Shown: piece after piece, positions 6,901-16,263 of the stretch
Layout of the letters: each line of letters starts with the position of its first letter
Numbering within the stretch: the first letter of the stretch is position 1
From: an uncultured Pseudomonadota bacterium
Lineage (GTDB): Bacteria; Pseudomonadota; Gammaproteobacteria; Methylococcales; Methylomonadaceae
Length of the DNA: 55,513 nt
Direction of reading: 5' to 3'
Assembly (NCBI GenBank): GCA_903847275.1
Contig: CAINDC010000143.1
Coordinates: 1 to 55,513 of the forward strand
Position numbers and translations under genes: made by a program
Notes under the pieces: generated by a model
The model's database searches: none
The model's input: the letters and a program-made list of their open reading frames with translations, nothing else
Told to the model about the DNA's origin: nothing

Positions 6901-9900
6901 AATGCTGTCAGCACCTGTACCACCAGTGATTGTATCAGCACCTGTACCACCAGTAACCGTTGCAACACCACCTGCAGAACCTAACTTTGTTGATAAATCA
7001 AGCGCAATGCCTGTTGCTGAATCAACTAAAGTAACATTTACTTTACCTGCACCAGAGAAAGCAGTTGTGTTTGAAGGTGAGAATGCAATGATGTCAGTAC
7101 CTTTACCATAATCATTAATGGTTGTTATACCTGTTGAAGCTGTGGTTAATACAAAAGTATCGTCACCTGCGCCACCTGTAACGCTATCGCTACCTGCACC
7201 AGCAGAAATTGAATCATTACCAGTACCGCCAGTAACCGTATCATTACCTGTGCCACCAACAATGGTATCGCCATTGTTTGATGCTTTAACAGCTGTTGCG
7301 ATATTCCCTGTTGTGATAGTAGTTTTGTAACCAACTACACCTGTTGCATCGATAGCATGAGCAACTGTTCCAGTTGTATTGGCTATATCGTTAATAGCAA
7401 TCGTATTGGTGCTATCACTAGGACCCGCGTTAGACGCTACAACTGTGATGCTGGTTTGTTTTGCACCACCATTAACAGTGAATTGGTCATTACCAATACC
7501 ACCTGTAAGTGTTGCAGCCAATGATTCAGATGTTGCACTACCTGCAATGGTTACAGTGTTGTCAAGAATTGTTGAACCTTTGAAGTCTACAGTTTGACCA
7601 GCTGTCATAGTGCCAAACTGTGTACCAGAAGGAGCAGTCGTTGTTTTAGTTACATCAACACTAATTGCGTTAGCATCAATAGTACCTAACTTTACAGCTC
7701 CTAAAGCGCGAGCTGCATTAACTGTTGCAGCACCAGAAGTCGAAATTGCACCAATAGTCACAGCACCTGTTGTACCAGAAACATTAACACTGACTGGACC
7801 GCTACCACCTTTGATTGCTTCAAGCGCACCAGTAGCTACGCTTAAACCACCTGACAAACCTGTCGCTGTTAAATCTACGCCAACTGTTGATGATGATGAA
7901 CCTAACGTTCCCAATACAATCGTACCACTTGCACCATTCAACGTTACTTTTTGAGCAACACCTACCGCACCTGCTGTGAACGTACCATCAGATTGTGTAA
8001 CCGATAATGTTTTTACACTGCTTAATTTAGAAAGAGTGGTGTCTAAAGTTAGACTTCCACCAGCTACTACTGCTAAATCAGTCAATTGTGCTGCAACCAA
8101 TGACATCGTACTTGCGTTGCTGCCTGTTGTGATTGTTGCACTGCCTGTTGCTCCAGCAGCCTGAATGCTTGCACCAGTTAATTTACCATTTATAGCTGTA
8201 ACACTTAAATTGTCTGCGTTGTAAGCTTTAATAGTACCTGTAGCATTGACGTATTTATCAATACTAATCAATGCATTTTTTGCACTAACCAAAGTGTAGT
8301 TAAGATTGTTATCAACAGAAGTTGTTGCTGTGCTGCTTGCAGTGTATTTAACCGTTGCGATACCTGTGTTATCAATCGTTACAGTGCTACCAGTTGATGC
8401 ACCATCCGTTGATGTTACTGTAAAATCAGCCGCTTTCGGTGTGAGGTTGATATTTGCACCAAGATCCGCTGCCACCAACAATTTGGTTAAGCTTGTATCA
8501 AATGAATCACCTGAAATGGTTAAGTTGCCAGCAGTTGAAAGCGTTTTAACACTCAAGGTTTCGATGTTACTTAATGCAAACGCTGCACTAGTTGCTGATC
8601 CTTTAGTTGAACTAATAATCAATGTATCATCACCTTTACCACCAGAAATTGCAGCCGTAGCAGCAATTTTTGCAAGGTCGATAGTGAATGTATCGTTACC
8701 AGCACCACCAGCAATCGTACCAAGACTTGATGAAGCATTAGTTAAAGTAGCCGTTACAGCAGCAGTTTCTGCAAAAGCATCAAATGATGTCAAAGTCGTT
8801 GGAACACTGCTAACCGTAATCGCTGCAGTACCTGCTACACTGATAGTTTTCGCTGCAGCAACATTTTCCAACAACACTTTGTTTGCGGCACTACCTGCAG
8901 AAGTTAAGCTCAAAGTTTCAACGCCATTGATACTTACATCAATACCACCCGTTGTTGAAGTTGCACCGACATTGTTTAAGGTTACTTTTTGAGTATCGGA
9001 AGTATTGGCCGCTAAACCAGGTGAATTCGTTGAAGTTGTATCGTAACTAACAGCCAATGAGCCTTTTTTCAAGTTGTATAAATTAACATCAGCTATTGAT
9101 GTAACAGAACCTAAGCTAATCGGTGTGTTGTTGGTTGCGTCAATGTTGTATGAAGTAACGCCAGTTGCTTTAGCTACGTTGAAATCAAGTGCTGATGAAC
9201 CATCAACAACTTTCGAGCTTAAGTTCACGTGTTGAACATTTTTTAAGCTACCTGTTGTGAAGCCTGTGAAGCTAGCACCTAAAGTAACGTTTAATGTGTT
9301 ATCACCTGCACCACCATTGATAACATCAGTTACATTTAAGGTTGTTTCTGTATCAGTTGTAGCTACAAGACCCGTAATAACATCGTCACTGTCTGTACCT
9401 GTAACAGTTTCTACACCTGCAATCAATGATTTCGCAGGAGAAATTTGTGATTTGTTGGTGGCAGCAACTGCTGCAATACCAGAAGCATCGTTACCCGTAA
9501 CGTCCTGAATAGCTGCGTTAGTTGCAGTACCATCGGCTATAGGTGCGTTGTAAGTTACTTTTACAACTTGACCTTGAGTTATTGTTTTCGGCAATGCCAA
9601 AGAAACAGTAGGACCAGAAATGGTCAAATTAGTTGCTGTAACCGCTATATCATCAACTGTGATAGTGAAGTCATTTACTGTCGCTGCTTTGCTTGATAAT
9701 TCTTCGCTGTATGTGATTACAACGTTTTTGCCGCTTTCATCAAGAATAACACCACCGTCTACTGCTACAAGTGTTGGAGCTGTGCCATCAATTGTAGAGT
9801 TGTTAGTGACTGGAATTGGAGCGTCAGTTGAACCAACGCCTGCTGCATCATTACCTACTAAATCTTGAATAGCTGGGTTAGTTTTGCTTGTCGATACAGT

Positions 9901-11025
9901 TGGCACAGTGTATTGAATTTTAACATCCGCACCTGCAATGATTGTTTTCGCCATTGTTAAGACAACAGTAGCACCATCAACGGCTACTGACGCTGGAGTA
10001 ACTACTTTGCTATCAACAGTAACTTTAAATGCATAAGCTGAAGCAGTTGTTGTTGCTAAAGCTTCACCGTAAGTCAAAACAATTTTGTTGCCTGCTTCGT
10101 TAACAGCTACGCTTTGGTATTCAGGAATTTTAGTATCAGCAGGAACGGTTGAAGAGTTAGTTACCGCTTTAGCAACTAAACTTAGAGAATTGTTACCTAC
10201 GAAATCTTGAATGGCTGCATCAGTCGTGGTTGGTTTTGCTTCAGAAGACGGTGCAGTGTAATCAAAAGTCACTTTCTGACCTGTTGCAATCGCATTGTCT
10301 AATGTCAATGTAACTGTGCCATCTTTTACTACCGCTGTTGCAGCTGCGAACTTCGTACCGTCAACCGTCACTGAAAATGCAGACGCATCAGCGGTTTTGG
10401 CTGTATATAATGAAGCATCATCATAAGTTAACGCAACACTTTTACCATCTTCTGCTACAACAGCAGTTTTAAGTACAGGTGCAGCAGTATCTAAAACATC
10501 AACCATAGCTGCGGCGGCTGTTTTAATACCATCAGCTGCCGTAACAACTGTGACGTTAAGTGCTACATTCTTAGTTGTTTCAACAGGCGCACTGTCAGCT
10601 GTCAAGGTAGAAACATCTACACCAAACTTTTTTGCTGATTCAGTAAAAGTATTAACTACCGCGTTTGCTGTTAATGCTGCTTTACCTGCATCTGTAGAAA
10701 GATCTTGATCAAGATCTAAGTCCCCGAATACAAATTTGATGTTACCCATGTTCGAGCCACCCAACACACTAACAACCGCACCAGTGCTTAATGTGTAATC
10801 TACTTGGTCAACATAAAAAACAGTTTTTGCGATGGTAATGCCATTCGGTAAATTAATGATGTTGTTACCTGAATTATCAGCAATCGTGATGTCTTTTGTT
10901 AGTCTTGGGCTAATAACGTAAATGTCATCTCCGCCTTTACCATTGAAATAGTTAAAAGGTGTGCTGTTTTTAATCTCAACCACTTCGTTTTCGGAAGTTC
11001 CTACGAATTTTTTAGTAGTACTCAT
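3931..11025 (-). CDS. Giant RTX/SwmB-like secreted surface protein
   Basis: A 2364-residue protein without a Sec signal peptide and with no cysteine that I could find, typical of type I secretion substrates. Order of parts: an N-terminal GKGGDDIYVIS unit at about 29-40; three SwmB-like repeats at about 180-530 (each with SVxLTYxE, AFxVTVD, VTLTL and IQDxxGND); and a long Thr/Ala/Val-rich beta-repeat region to about 1230. Next come RTX nonapeptide clusters of the GGxGxDxI type at about 1254-1292, 1356-1441, 1516-1574, 1631-1796, 1993-2014 and 2149-2187. A C-terminal domain with TADRITDF resembles secretion signals. The RTX repeats should bind calcium outside the cell. An S-layer or gliding/adhesion protein is likely; which one cannot be decided. 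AAGGA precedes the ATG. It lies 89 bases downstream of the other giant gene. Confidence 0.85.
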   Translation of the reverse strand: MSTTKKFVGTSENEVVEIKNSTPFNYFNGKGGDDIYVISPRLTKDITIADNSGNNIINLPNGITIAKTVFYVDQVDYTLSTGAVVSVLGGSNMGNIKFVFGDLDLDQDLSTDAGKAALTANAVVNTFTESAKKFGVDVSTLTADSAPVETTKNVALNVTVVTAADGIKTAAAAMVDVLDTAAPVLKTAVVAEDGKSVALTYDDASLYTAKTADASAFSVTVDGTKFAAATAVVKDGTVTLTLDNAIATGQKVTFDYTAPSSEAKPTTTDAAIQDFVGNNSLSLVAKAVTNSSTVPADTKIPEYQSVAVNEAGNKIVLTYGEALATTTASAYAFKVTVDSKVVTPASVAVDGATVVLTMAKTIIAGADVKIQYTVPTVSTSKTNPAIQDLVGNDAAGVGSTDAPIPVTNNSTIDGTAPTLVAVDGGVILDESGKNVVITYSEELSSKAATVNDFTITVDDIAVTATNLTISGPTVSLALPKTITQGQVVKVTYNAPIADGTATNAAIQDVTGNDASGIAAVAATNKSQISPAKSLIAGVETVTGTDSDDVITGLVATTDTETTLNVTDVINGGAGDNTLNVTLGASFTGFTTGSLKNVQHVNLSSKVVDGSSALDFNVAKATGVTSYNIDATNNTPISLGSVTSIADVNLYNLKKGSLAVSYDTTSTNSPGLAANTSDTQKVTLNNVGATSTTGGIDVSINGVETLSLTSAGSAANKVLLENVAAAKTISVAGTAAITVSSVPTTLTSFDAFAETAAVTATLTNASSSLGTIAGGAGNDTFTIDLAKIAATAAISGGKGDDTLIISSTKGSATSAAFALSNIETLSVKTLSTAGNLTISGDSFDTSLTKLLVAADLGANINLTPKAADFTVTSTDGASTGSTVTIDNTGIATVKYTASSTATTSVDNNLNYTLVSAKNALISIDKYVNATGTIKAYNADNLSVTAINGKLTGASIQAAGATGSATITTGSNASTMSLVAAQLTDLAVVAGGSLTLDTTLSKLSSVKTLSVTQSDGTFTAGAVGVAQKVTLNGASGTIVLGTLGSSSSTVGVDLTATGLSGGLSVATGALEAIKGGSGPVSVNVSGTTGAVTIGAISTSGAATVNAARALGAVKLGTIDANAISVDVTKTTTAPSGTQFGTMTAGQTVDFKGSTILDNTVTIAGSATSESLAATLTGGIGNDQFTVNGGAKQTSITVVASNAGPSDSTNTIAINDIANTTGTVAHAIDATGVVGYKTTITTGNIATAVKASNNGDTIVGGTGNDTVTGGTGNDSISAGAGSDSVTGGAGDDTFVLTTASTGITTINDYGKGTDIIAFSPSNTTAFSGAGKVNVTLVDSATGIALDLSTKLGSAGGVATVTGGTGADTITGGTGADSISGGAGNDSIIGGAGVDTIVAGDGNDIVDAGDGADTITGGSGDDSLTGSSGNDTITGGTGNDTLVGGADDDSFIVDSGTDTITAADWNVGTNLLNISAAATAKITVAAGGLSLNTFGTITNAGTLFVDGSAATASVTVTGSSGVDSITGGSGTDSIDAGSGNDIIDGGAGSDTIVGGSGDDTITGGAGSDVVTGGAGADTFVLKADATEILTIQDWGLGTDVLSGAFTGAGKLALNLASAGVSFSVSNISSALGTSGAATITGGAGNDSITGGAGNDTILGGAGSDSITGSTGDDTLSSVSGLNTIDGGDGNDSITGGSDSDTITGAAGNDTLLGGGGADTISGAAGNDLISAGAGTTTVSGDFTGDTLDGGDGDDTIWGSDGSNSITGGAGNDTIDGGAGSDTITGGGQADSITAGTGDDTIKFGSAAEVAAVATVTGTSGTDTLVITAATTSLVDANLSKVAAIDVLQLTGASTIVLGTNANTATIATVIAGAGATNITNTAASLTTVDLATAHATSLIVNSSSNLTVTNDVLTTSITATGSTGTLSVTAANATGNALAIVAGGGSVSVTGGDATDTITVTGLATAGKTFDATGVAAKFNVTASAGSQTITTGAGSDTITGGAGSDAVTGGNGDDVYIFNGIADIAAGDTITESSGAGTGTLDTISVIADTDFSTVTALGLTNVEQLLIASGTTAIFIGAQLTASSLIIGATSSTPAHLIVTATTNTTTDLSSLAFTAPTVGTAQNAFDTGVDTVVINGAGGSNTINGTTLADTINGTGTGIDTIDGKAGNDTIIGGAGSDVITGGAGVDSLTGGTESDTFVTTVGAAYTTATADRITDFAVGASGDVIQISIADSTAIANLGILAMGDGSTAITGAISLDTVTKGTPITLGATKEGLIVTGTYADATALKADLGSTGTTAVTWGTGTMATTNGFLVVWNDGANTHVSAVSDAGSDAAWTVADLAVTDIVVLTGVLTAFNTANLTAVA

Positions 11026-11069
11026 TTTTTGATTCCTTTTGTGAAAATAAAATAAATTCTTAAATTAAT

Positions 11070-11094
11070 GCGTGCCTTGAAATAAAAGGCACGC
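11070..11094 (-). promoter_or_regulatory. Nine-bp hairpin between the two giant genes
   Basis: GCGTGCCTT and AAGGCACGC form a perfect stem with a seven-base loop. On the minus strand it is followed by an AT-rich stretch but no uninterrupted T-run, so it may be a leaky terminator or an mRNA-stabilising hairpin that separates expression of the two genes. Confidence 0.5.
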
Positions 11095-11114
11095 AATGAA
11101 AACAAAATTAGTAA

Positions 11115-14100
11115 TTATGCAAAAAGCAAAACTGAACTAATAGTGTCAGCAATAACAACACCGTTCAATGTAATTGACTGGGTGAATGTTTGATCTTCGG
11201 CACCTGCAGTTGTAGCAGGCACTACTTTTGAATCAAAATCAATCATAGTTGTTTTATGACTACGATCTTGAGCTACATCGAGACTAGTTGCAGATTTTAA
11301 CAACCCTGCACTATCAACCAACAAAATTTTGTCAAGTAACGGCTCAAACCCATTAATTTGCACATCACCATTTTGCCCAACTAACGTTGAACCACTTGAT
11401 GTAACATTATAAATAAAGACATCCGCACTCCCCGCTTTACCAACAACAGGATCAGTACCTGTTAATAATGTTCCAGCTTGCAGTATAGCGTCATTGCTTC
11501 CAGCTACACCTGGATTCCCAGCTTTATCAGTTTGCGTAGCGGTTACATCTTTAGCCGCTAATGAACTTACACCCGCAGGGAAATCAATCAATGCAGTAGT
11601 TTTTCCCGCTATTACCTTGTCTGTCACAGGCGCAGAACCTTTAATGGTGTAAGTATACGATGCACCATCTTCTAAGCCAGAAATACTAATTTTACCGCCT
11701 GAAGCACCCACAGTTGGTGCAGCTGGAGCATCAAAATCTACTTTGAAACCCGCTGAAGGCTCACTCAATACTGGAGTACCCGTGTTAACGGAGTTTTCAA
11801 GACCGACCACAAAAGTACTATCAACGGTCGCTCCAGTTAACAATGCTTTTGGCACAGTGAACGTCACAGTTTGTGAGGCATCAGTTGTGACTGTCACTCC
11901 ATCAGCTGTAGTCAACGAATTGTCGTTTAAACGCAAAGTTGCCGAAGCGTTAGCATCTACACCATTTGCTGTGACTTTAACCGATGTACCCGCTTCAGCA
12001 ATGTTTAACACACCATCACCGTTGGTATCACCAAGAACTTTTACATCTGTTGCAGCAGTCGGTGCCGCAGTAGGTGCTGAAAAATCCACAGCAACTTGGA
12101 ATGCATCAGAAGTTGCATTTTGAACACCTAAAAGAGACGCTGTTGCTGTAATCGAGCCATCGGCTTCCAATTTCGCAAAATCAGCTGATTTCAATGTATA
12201 AGACCAAGTGCCATCATCTTTCGCAACGCCTGCATTAACTGTCGAGTCATCAGCGAAAGTTAATTTAATCGAAGCACCAATTTCTGCAGTGCCTGATATC
12301 ACAGCACCTGAACCATCTCTTTCTGAAAGTGTAATTGTGCCGTCTTTAACGTTTCCGTCAGCCGATGTAATTTCTGGCAATATATCCATCATTGGTAATG
12401 GAATTGTAAAATCAGCACTAACAGAATGATTACCTGCCTTATCAACAGCTTCTGCGGCAATAGATGTCACCTCAACTGGTGTATATGTCGCAGTCCTACC
12501 TGAACCTGTTTTTACAAAAGTATAAAGATCTTCGGTGGCTGGTTGATATTCCCAATTACCGTCTGCATCTACAGGAATACCTGTACGAACAGGTTTATCA
12601 CCGAATGTTAATGAAATAGTGATACTTTCTGGATCTGATTCTCCAGAAACATCAACAGTACCTTTTAGTGGATAGTCACCACTATCATCAACAATATCCA
12701 TCGCAGCAAACTCAGGTACAGCTGGTGGAGTCGTATCAGGAACAACTACGACTTGGTGTTCAGCTTGCTTAGTGATATTACCAGCAGTATCTTCAGCGGT
12801 AACATTGATGGTTAAGGAACCGTCAACTTCTTTGTCATAAGCTACATCATCTGCAGTTAAGTCGTAAGACCAATGCCCAGATTCATCTACGATAACTTCA
12901 CCTGTTGCAGGAGTTTCTTCCGTGCCAAATGAAAGATGGACTGTTGCACCAACTTCTGTGTTACCTTCCAATGTTACACCGTCTGATTTTTCAGCAGCTG
13001 TGATGCTGCTATTACCTGAGACTGTATCAAAAGTTACTGTTGGAGCTGTTGTATCTTTCAATTCAATAACGATTGTTTTCGGCGTACTGTGGTTACCTGA
13101 TTTATCAGTTTCGACAACCTGAACAATCTCAGCACCGTAACCATTATGAGGAAGCAAATCACTAGTAGGGTTTAAAACATAAGACCAAGTACCATCGTCT
13201 TTAACAATAACAGTAGCTGTACTAATTGTATCAGCTTCTGATATTGATATTGGAGCTGCTGAAGTTAATGGATCAGTTCCCGTTTTATCTTCTATCGCGA
13301 TTGGATCTACTGCTGGATCAGTTGCTGGATCTACTGCTGGATCAACTGCTGGATCTACTGCTGGATCAGTTGCTGGATCTACTGCTGCGATACCTGTAAA
13401 TGCTAAGTTAGCTACGTCAAATTCGCTTTGTAATGTAGCGATTGTTTCTTTTGCGCTAGTTACGGCTTCAGTATCTGTTGGGTCAATCTTTGCTAATTCA
13501 TCTTCTGCTGAAGTGACCGCATTTGCTGCGTCTATGACGGCTTGTGCAGGAATCATTTCAGCAGTAGCAGCGTCAATGGCAGTTGTATCGACACCATCAG
13601 CAGCAAGTGCATCATCAATAATCGCTTGAGCTGCAGCATAAGCAGCATCCGCATTTTCTGATTCAGTTTGCGCTGCCAAAACAGCCGCATCATCAACAGG
13701 ATCTGCATTTTGAAGATCACTTAGATTAGTTGCCGCTTCTTTAGATGCTGTTAACGTTGTTTTTACAGCTTCAAAATCTGCTGCTGTCGCAGATGTAACC
13801 GCTATAACAGCTTGTTCATATTTAGCTTGAGCTGCTTCTAAAGCAGTTGTTGCATCGCTTAGAGCGGCATCTGTAATTTCATTAGGAGATGAAGAACTTA
13901 CAGTAACAGCACTGTTAGTACCAAAGGTTAATGTGATTGTTGAACCTGGCTCACCTGTACCCGAAATAGTAGTTCCGTCTCTTTGCTGATCAGTAATGAC
14001 ATTGCCACCATCTACTGCGAAACCCTGAACTTCTGGAGCTGATTCATCTTTATTGGTGATTTCTACCGAGAAACTACGATCAGCAACATCAACACGATTT

Positions 14101-16007
14101 GCAAAGACTACTTTTGGTAAATCAATTTTGACACTACTTGCATCAAAATTTTTAACGCTATCTGTAGCTGTCAATACTAATTCAGCTGTATTCAAACCCG
14201 TTGCGTGTAACGCAGCAGTAACACCAGTCGGCAAAGTTGCTTTATCAATAAATTTGGTTAAATTCAAATTGTCTTTGATAAAGTTAGCATCACCCAATGT
14301 AAGTGTTACCGATGTTGAATGAGCATCGCCACCTTCCCAACCGGAATCAAAGTTTACACCGTCTTTTGCGAAGTTATCAGTAACAGCTAAAGTAGGCGTA
14401 ATGAAGTTAATGGTTTGTGGATCTATGCTAACTGTTGCGTCAAATGGAGTGCTAGTGCCTTCTTGCACATATTCAAGAGGTAATGTCCCATTGACAAAGT
14501 TTCCAGAGTCAAATGAAATATTCAAATTGAAATCTGTTGTAGACTCTGTTGCTTCACCTGTGAAAGTCAACGTACCTGTTTTGCCGTCGTCACTAACAGT
14601 AAATACTGATGTTAATCCGTCCAAGTCGTCAATAGTTGGTTTGTTACCCTGTGCGAATTCTTCGTTATTAAGCGTGAATACGATACTGCCTTCTACTGTA
14701 CCGTTATTGAGTGAGCTTTCGTGTAATGTATTTACAACCGTAACAGAAGATTTGTCTTCAAATGTGATGGGGAAAGTTTGATTTTCCCATCCAGATGGAA
14801 CATTACCTGATTGGAAGAAAGTGCTTAAATCAGCGTCAAATTTAACGCTAACATTAGCATCATTGGCTACATTATTTTGTACCGCGTTACCTGTCAGAAT
14901 TAACGTTGCTGATGTTAAGTCATCACTAACTTTTAATTCAGCAGTCAAGCCAGCAGGAACACCGTCAATGATGTTAATTCCAAGATCATTAGCGTATGCG
15001 ATTAGATCTTCACCTTTAAGTGAACCACTGTCGTCTGACCAGAATTTTTCATCGCCCGGTAATGTTAAAACAATGCCTTCACCTGCAATACTGCCATCGT
15101 TTGCATCTGCTTCAACGAAACTTGTGTCAGCAGGAGGTGCTGTGGTATCAACAGTAACAACGTACGGATCAGATGAATCACCATCTACGCCGTCCTTACT
15201 TGCTGTAGCAACAATGGTTAATTCACCTGATTGATTTAAATCCGCAGCTGTCAATTCATGAGACCAGTTGCCGTTTTCATCTGCTGTTTCAGTAATCGAA
15301 ATTTCGGAGGCTGCACTGTCCGCAACTACTCCATCTGCTGGCACAAGAGCCTGTAATGTTGCATTAGCTTCATCAAGCGCCGTTTGTGCAGCGGCCAAAG
15401 CATCTGTAGATTCTGCTGATGCTTCTCCATTATTGTTAATTTCATCATCAACTACTGCTTGCGCTTCATCAAAAGCTGCCTGTGCTGCAGCTACTGCAGT
15501 TTGTGCATCAGTTGCTGGATCAGTTGCTGGATCAGTTGCACCAGCATAACTAAAAGTTAATGTCACAGTAGATGAAGGTTCTGCGGTGCCTTTAATTGTT
15601 ACGCCTGCTTTAATTTCGCTAGCGTCAATAGTATGAGCATCATCTTCAACAACCGTTTTACCGTCAACATCGACAATGTCAGTAATAACAGTTGGATCAG
15701 TTACAGGATCAGTTACAGGATCACCAGCATTCACTGCTGTTAAATCAAATACGATATCCGCACCGTCTGGAATACTACCTTCTGCAAATGCTTCAACTGG
15801 AAATGTTGGTGTACCATCTGTTGGAATAGAGCTAAAAGTCAATATTGCAGTGGTGTCATCAATTTTAGACAATGTAGCCTCAGTTGATCCACCATCAAAA
15901 GTGACAGTTTGATCACCATCTGCAAACGTGTCGCCATCCAGCGTTATATCGCTAGTATAGCCACTGTTACCATCTGAAATTAGTGGGGTATATGTTATCG
16001 TTGCCAT
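11115..16007 (-). CDS. Giant Ig-like repeat surface protein with Ala-rich helical and AVDP-repeat segments
   Basis: A 1630-residue protein with no Sec signal peptide and no cysteine that I could find. Several bacterial Ig-like repeats recur, marked by GTAExGSxVxLTF and DDGTWSYxL. Two Ala/Asp/Glu-rich, probably helical segments interrupt them at about 165-225 and 700-870. Tetrapeptide A-V/T-D-P runs sit at about 875-903 (seven units), with shorter ones at about 156-166 and 95-105. The C-terminal 85 residues (VFIYNVTSSG, GDVQINGFEP, KILLVDSAG) resemble the terminal domain of type I secretion substrates and RTX adhesins. The likely role is a secreted adhesin or matrix protein made with the downstream RTX protein. 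AGGAT lies before the ATG. The promoter region at 16088-16179 is the best-defined in the window. Confidence 0.82.
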   Translation of the reverse strand: MATITYTPLISDGNSGYTSDITLDGDTFADGDQTVTFDGGSTEATLSKIDDTTAILTFSSIPTDGTPTFPVEAFAEGSIPDGADIVFDLTAVNAGDPVTDPVTDPTVITDIVDVDGKTVVEDDAHTIDASEIKAGVTIKGTAEPSSTVTLTFSYAGATDPATDPATDAQTAVAAAQAAFDEAQAVVDDEINNNGEASAESTDALAAAQTALDEANATLQALVPADGVVADSAASEISITETADENGNWSHELTAADLNQSGELTIVATASKDGVDGDSSDPYVVTVDTTAPPADTSFVEADANDGSIAGEGIVLTLPGDEKFWSDDSGSLKGEDLIAYANDLGINIIDGVPAGLTAELKVSDDLTSATLILTGNAVQNNVANDANVSVKFDADLSTFFQSGNVPSGWENQTFPITFEDKSSVTVVNTLHESSLNNGTVEGSIVFTLNNEEFAQGNKPTIDDLDGLTSVFTVSDDGKTGTLTFTGEATESTTDFNLNISFDSGNFVNGTLPLEYVQEGTSTPFDATVSIDPQTINFITPTLAVTDNFAKDGVNFDSGWEGGDAHSTSVTLTLGDANFIKDNLNLTKFIDKATLPTGVTAALHATGLNTAELVLTATDSVKNFDASSVKIDLPKVVFANRVDVADRSFSVEITNKDESAPEVQGFAVDGGNVITDQQRDGTTISGTGEPGSTITLTFGTNSAVTVSSSSPNEITDAALSDATTALEAAQAKYEQAVIAVTSATAADFEAVKTTLTASKEAATNLSDLQNADPVDDAAVLAAQTESENADAAYAAAQAIIDDALAADGVDTTAIDAATAEMIPAQAVIDAANAVTSAEDELAKIDPTDTEAVTSAKETIATLQSEFDVANLAFTGIAAVDPATDPAVDPAVDPAVDPATDPAVDPIAIEDKTGTDPLTSAAPISISEADTISTATVIVKDDGTWSYVLNPTSDLLPHNGYGAEIVQVVETDKSGNHSTPKTIVIELKDTTAPTVTFDTVSGNSSITAAEKSDGVTLEGNTEVGATVHLSFGTEETPATGEVIVDESGHWSYDLTADDVAYDKEVDGSLTINVTAEDTAGNITKQAEHQVVVVPDTTPPAVPEFAAMDIVDDSGDYPLKGTVDVSGESDPESITISLTFGDKPVRTGIPVDADGNWEYQPATEDLYTFVKTGSGRTATYTPVEVTSIAAEAVDKAGNHSVSADFTIPLPMMDILPEITSADGNVKDGTITLSERDGSGAVISGTAEIGASIKLTFADDSTVNAGVAKDDGTWSYTLKSADFAKLEADGSITATASLLGVQNATSDAFQVAVDFSAPTAAPTAATDVKVLGDTNGDGVLNIAEAGTSVKVTANGVDANASATLRLNDNSLTTADGVTVTTDASQTVTFTVPKALLTGATVDSTFVVGLENSVNTGTPVLSEPSAGFKVDFDAPAAPTVGASGGKISISGLEDGASYTYTIKGSAPVTDKVIAGKTTALIDFPAGVSSLAAKDVTATQTDKAGNPGVAGSNDAILQAGTLLTGTDPVVGKAGSADVFIYNVTSSGSTLVGQNGDVQINGFEPLLDKILLVDSAGLLKSATSLDVAQDRSHKTTMIDFDSKVVPATTAGAEDQTFTQSITLNGVVIADTISSVLLFA
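13301..13386. repeat. Twelve-bp tandem repeat (seven A-V/T-D-P codon units)
   Basis: Units of the form GGATC-N-ACTGCT on the plus strand encode successive A-V/T-D-P tetrapeptides on the minus strand. Related shorter runs are at 15508-15540 and 15694-15724. Such tracts can change copy number by slippage while staying in frame. Confidence 0.85.
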
Positions 16008-16087
16008 TTTAAAATCCTAAAAAGGTAAGTGTGAAAAGTAAATCTTACTGCAAAAAATATTACAAGGTCGTGACTTGTTACGACACA

Positions 16088-16116
16088 ATGCTAAACATCC
16101 CAACCCTATTTGTCAA
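16088..16116 (-). promoter_or_regulatory. Sigma-70-type promoter of the giant-protein pair
   Basis: On the minus strand a consensus -35 TTGACA (16116-16111), a 17-base spacer and TAGCAT (16093-16088) as -10 are followed by about 74 bases of leader to the start codon at 16007. Confidence 0.65.
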
Positions 16117-16121
16117 ACCCG

Positions 16122-16151
16122 TTTACAGTAAAATGATTAAAATTTACAGTA
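16122..16151. repeat. Nine-bp direct repeat TTTACAGTA, start-to-start spacing 21 bp
   Basis: Copies at 16122-16130 and 16143-16151 sit just upstream of the -35 box. Spacing of two helical turns is typical of tandem regulator half-sites. Confidence 0.5.
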
Positions 16152-16163
16152 GTACATGAGATA

Positions 16164-16179
16164 TGTGAACTAGGTCACA
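16164..16179. promoter_or_regulatory. CRP/Vfr-type binding site
   Basis: TGTGAACTAGGTCACA matches the CRP core TGTGA-N6-TCACA without a mismatch. Its centre is about 91 bases upstream of the predicted start of transcription of the giant-protein genes, close to a known class I activation position (-92.5). Confidence 0.6.
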
Positions 16180-16263
16180 GTTTTTAATATAATAACGCCA
16201 TTAGCAGCTTATATTGCGTCATCGATTCACGACTAAAATGATTTAAAAACACAAAAATGTATT

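Noticed and set aside
5687-7111. Long plus-strand frames of 192 and 281 codons opposite the RTX gene
   Set aside because: They are Pro/Val/Ser repeats produced by the complement of the RTX codon pattern, with no domains and no ribosome-binding sites; the minus-strand protein explains the region.
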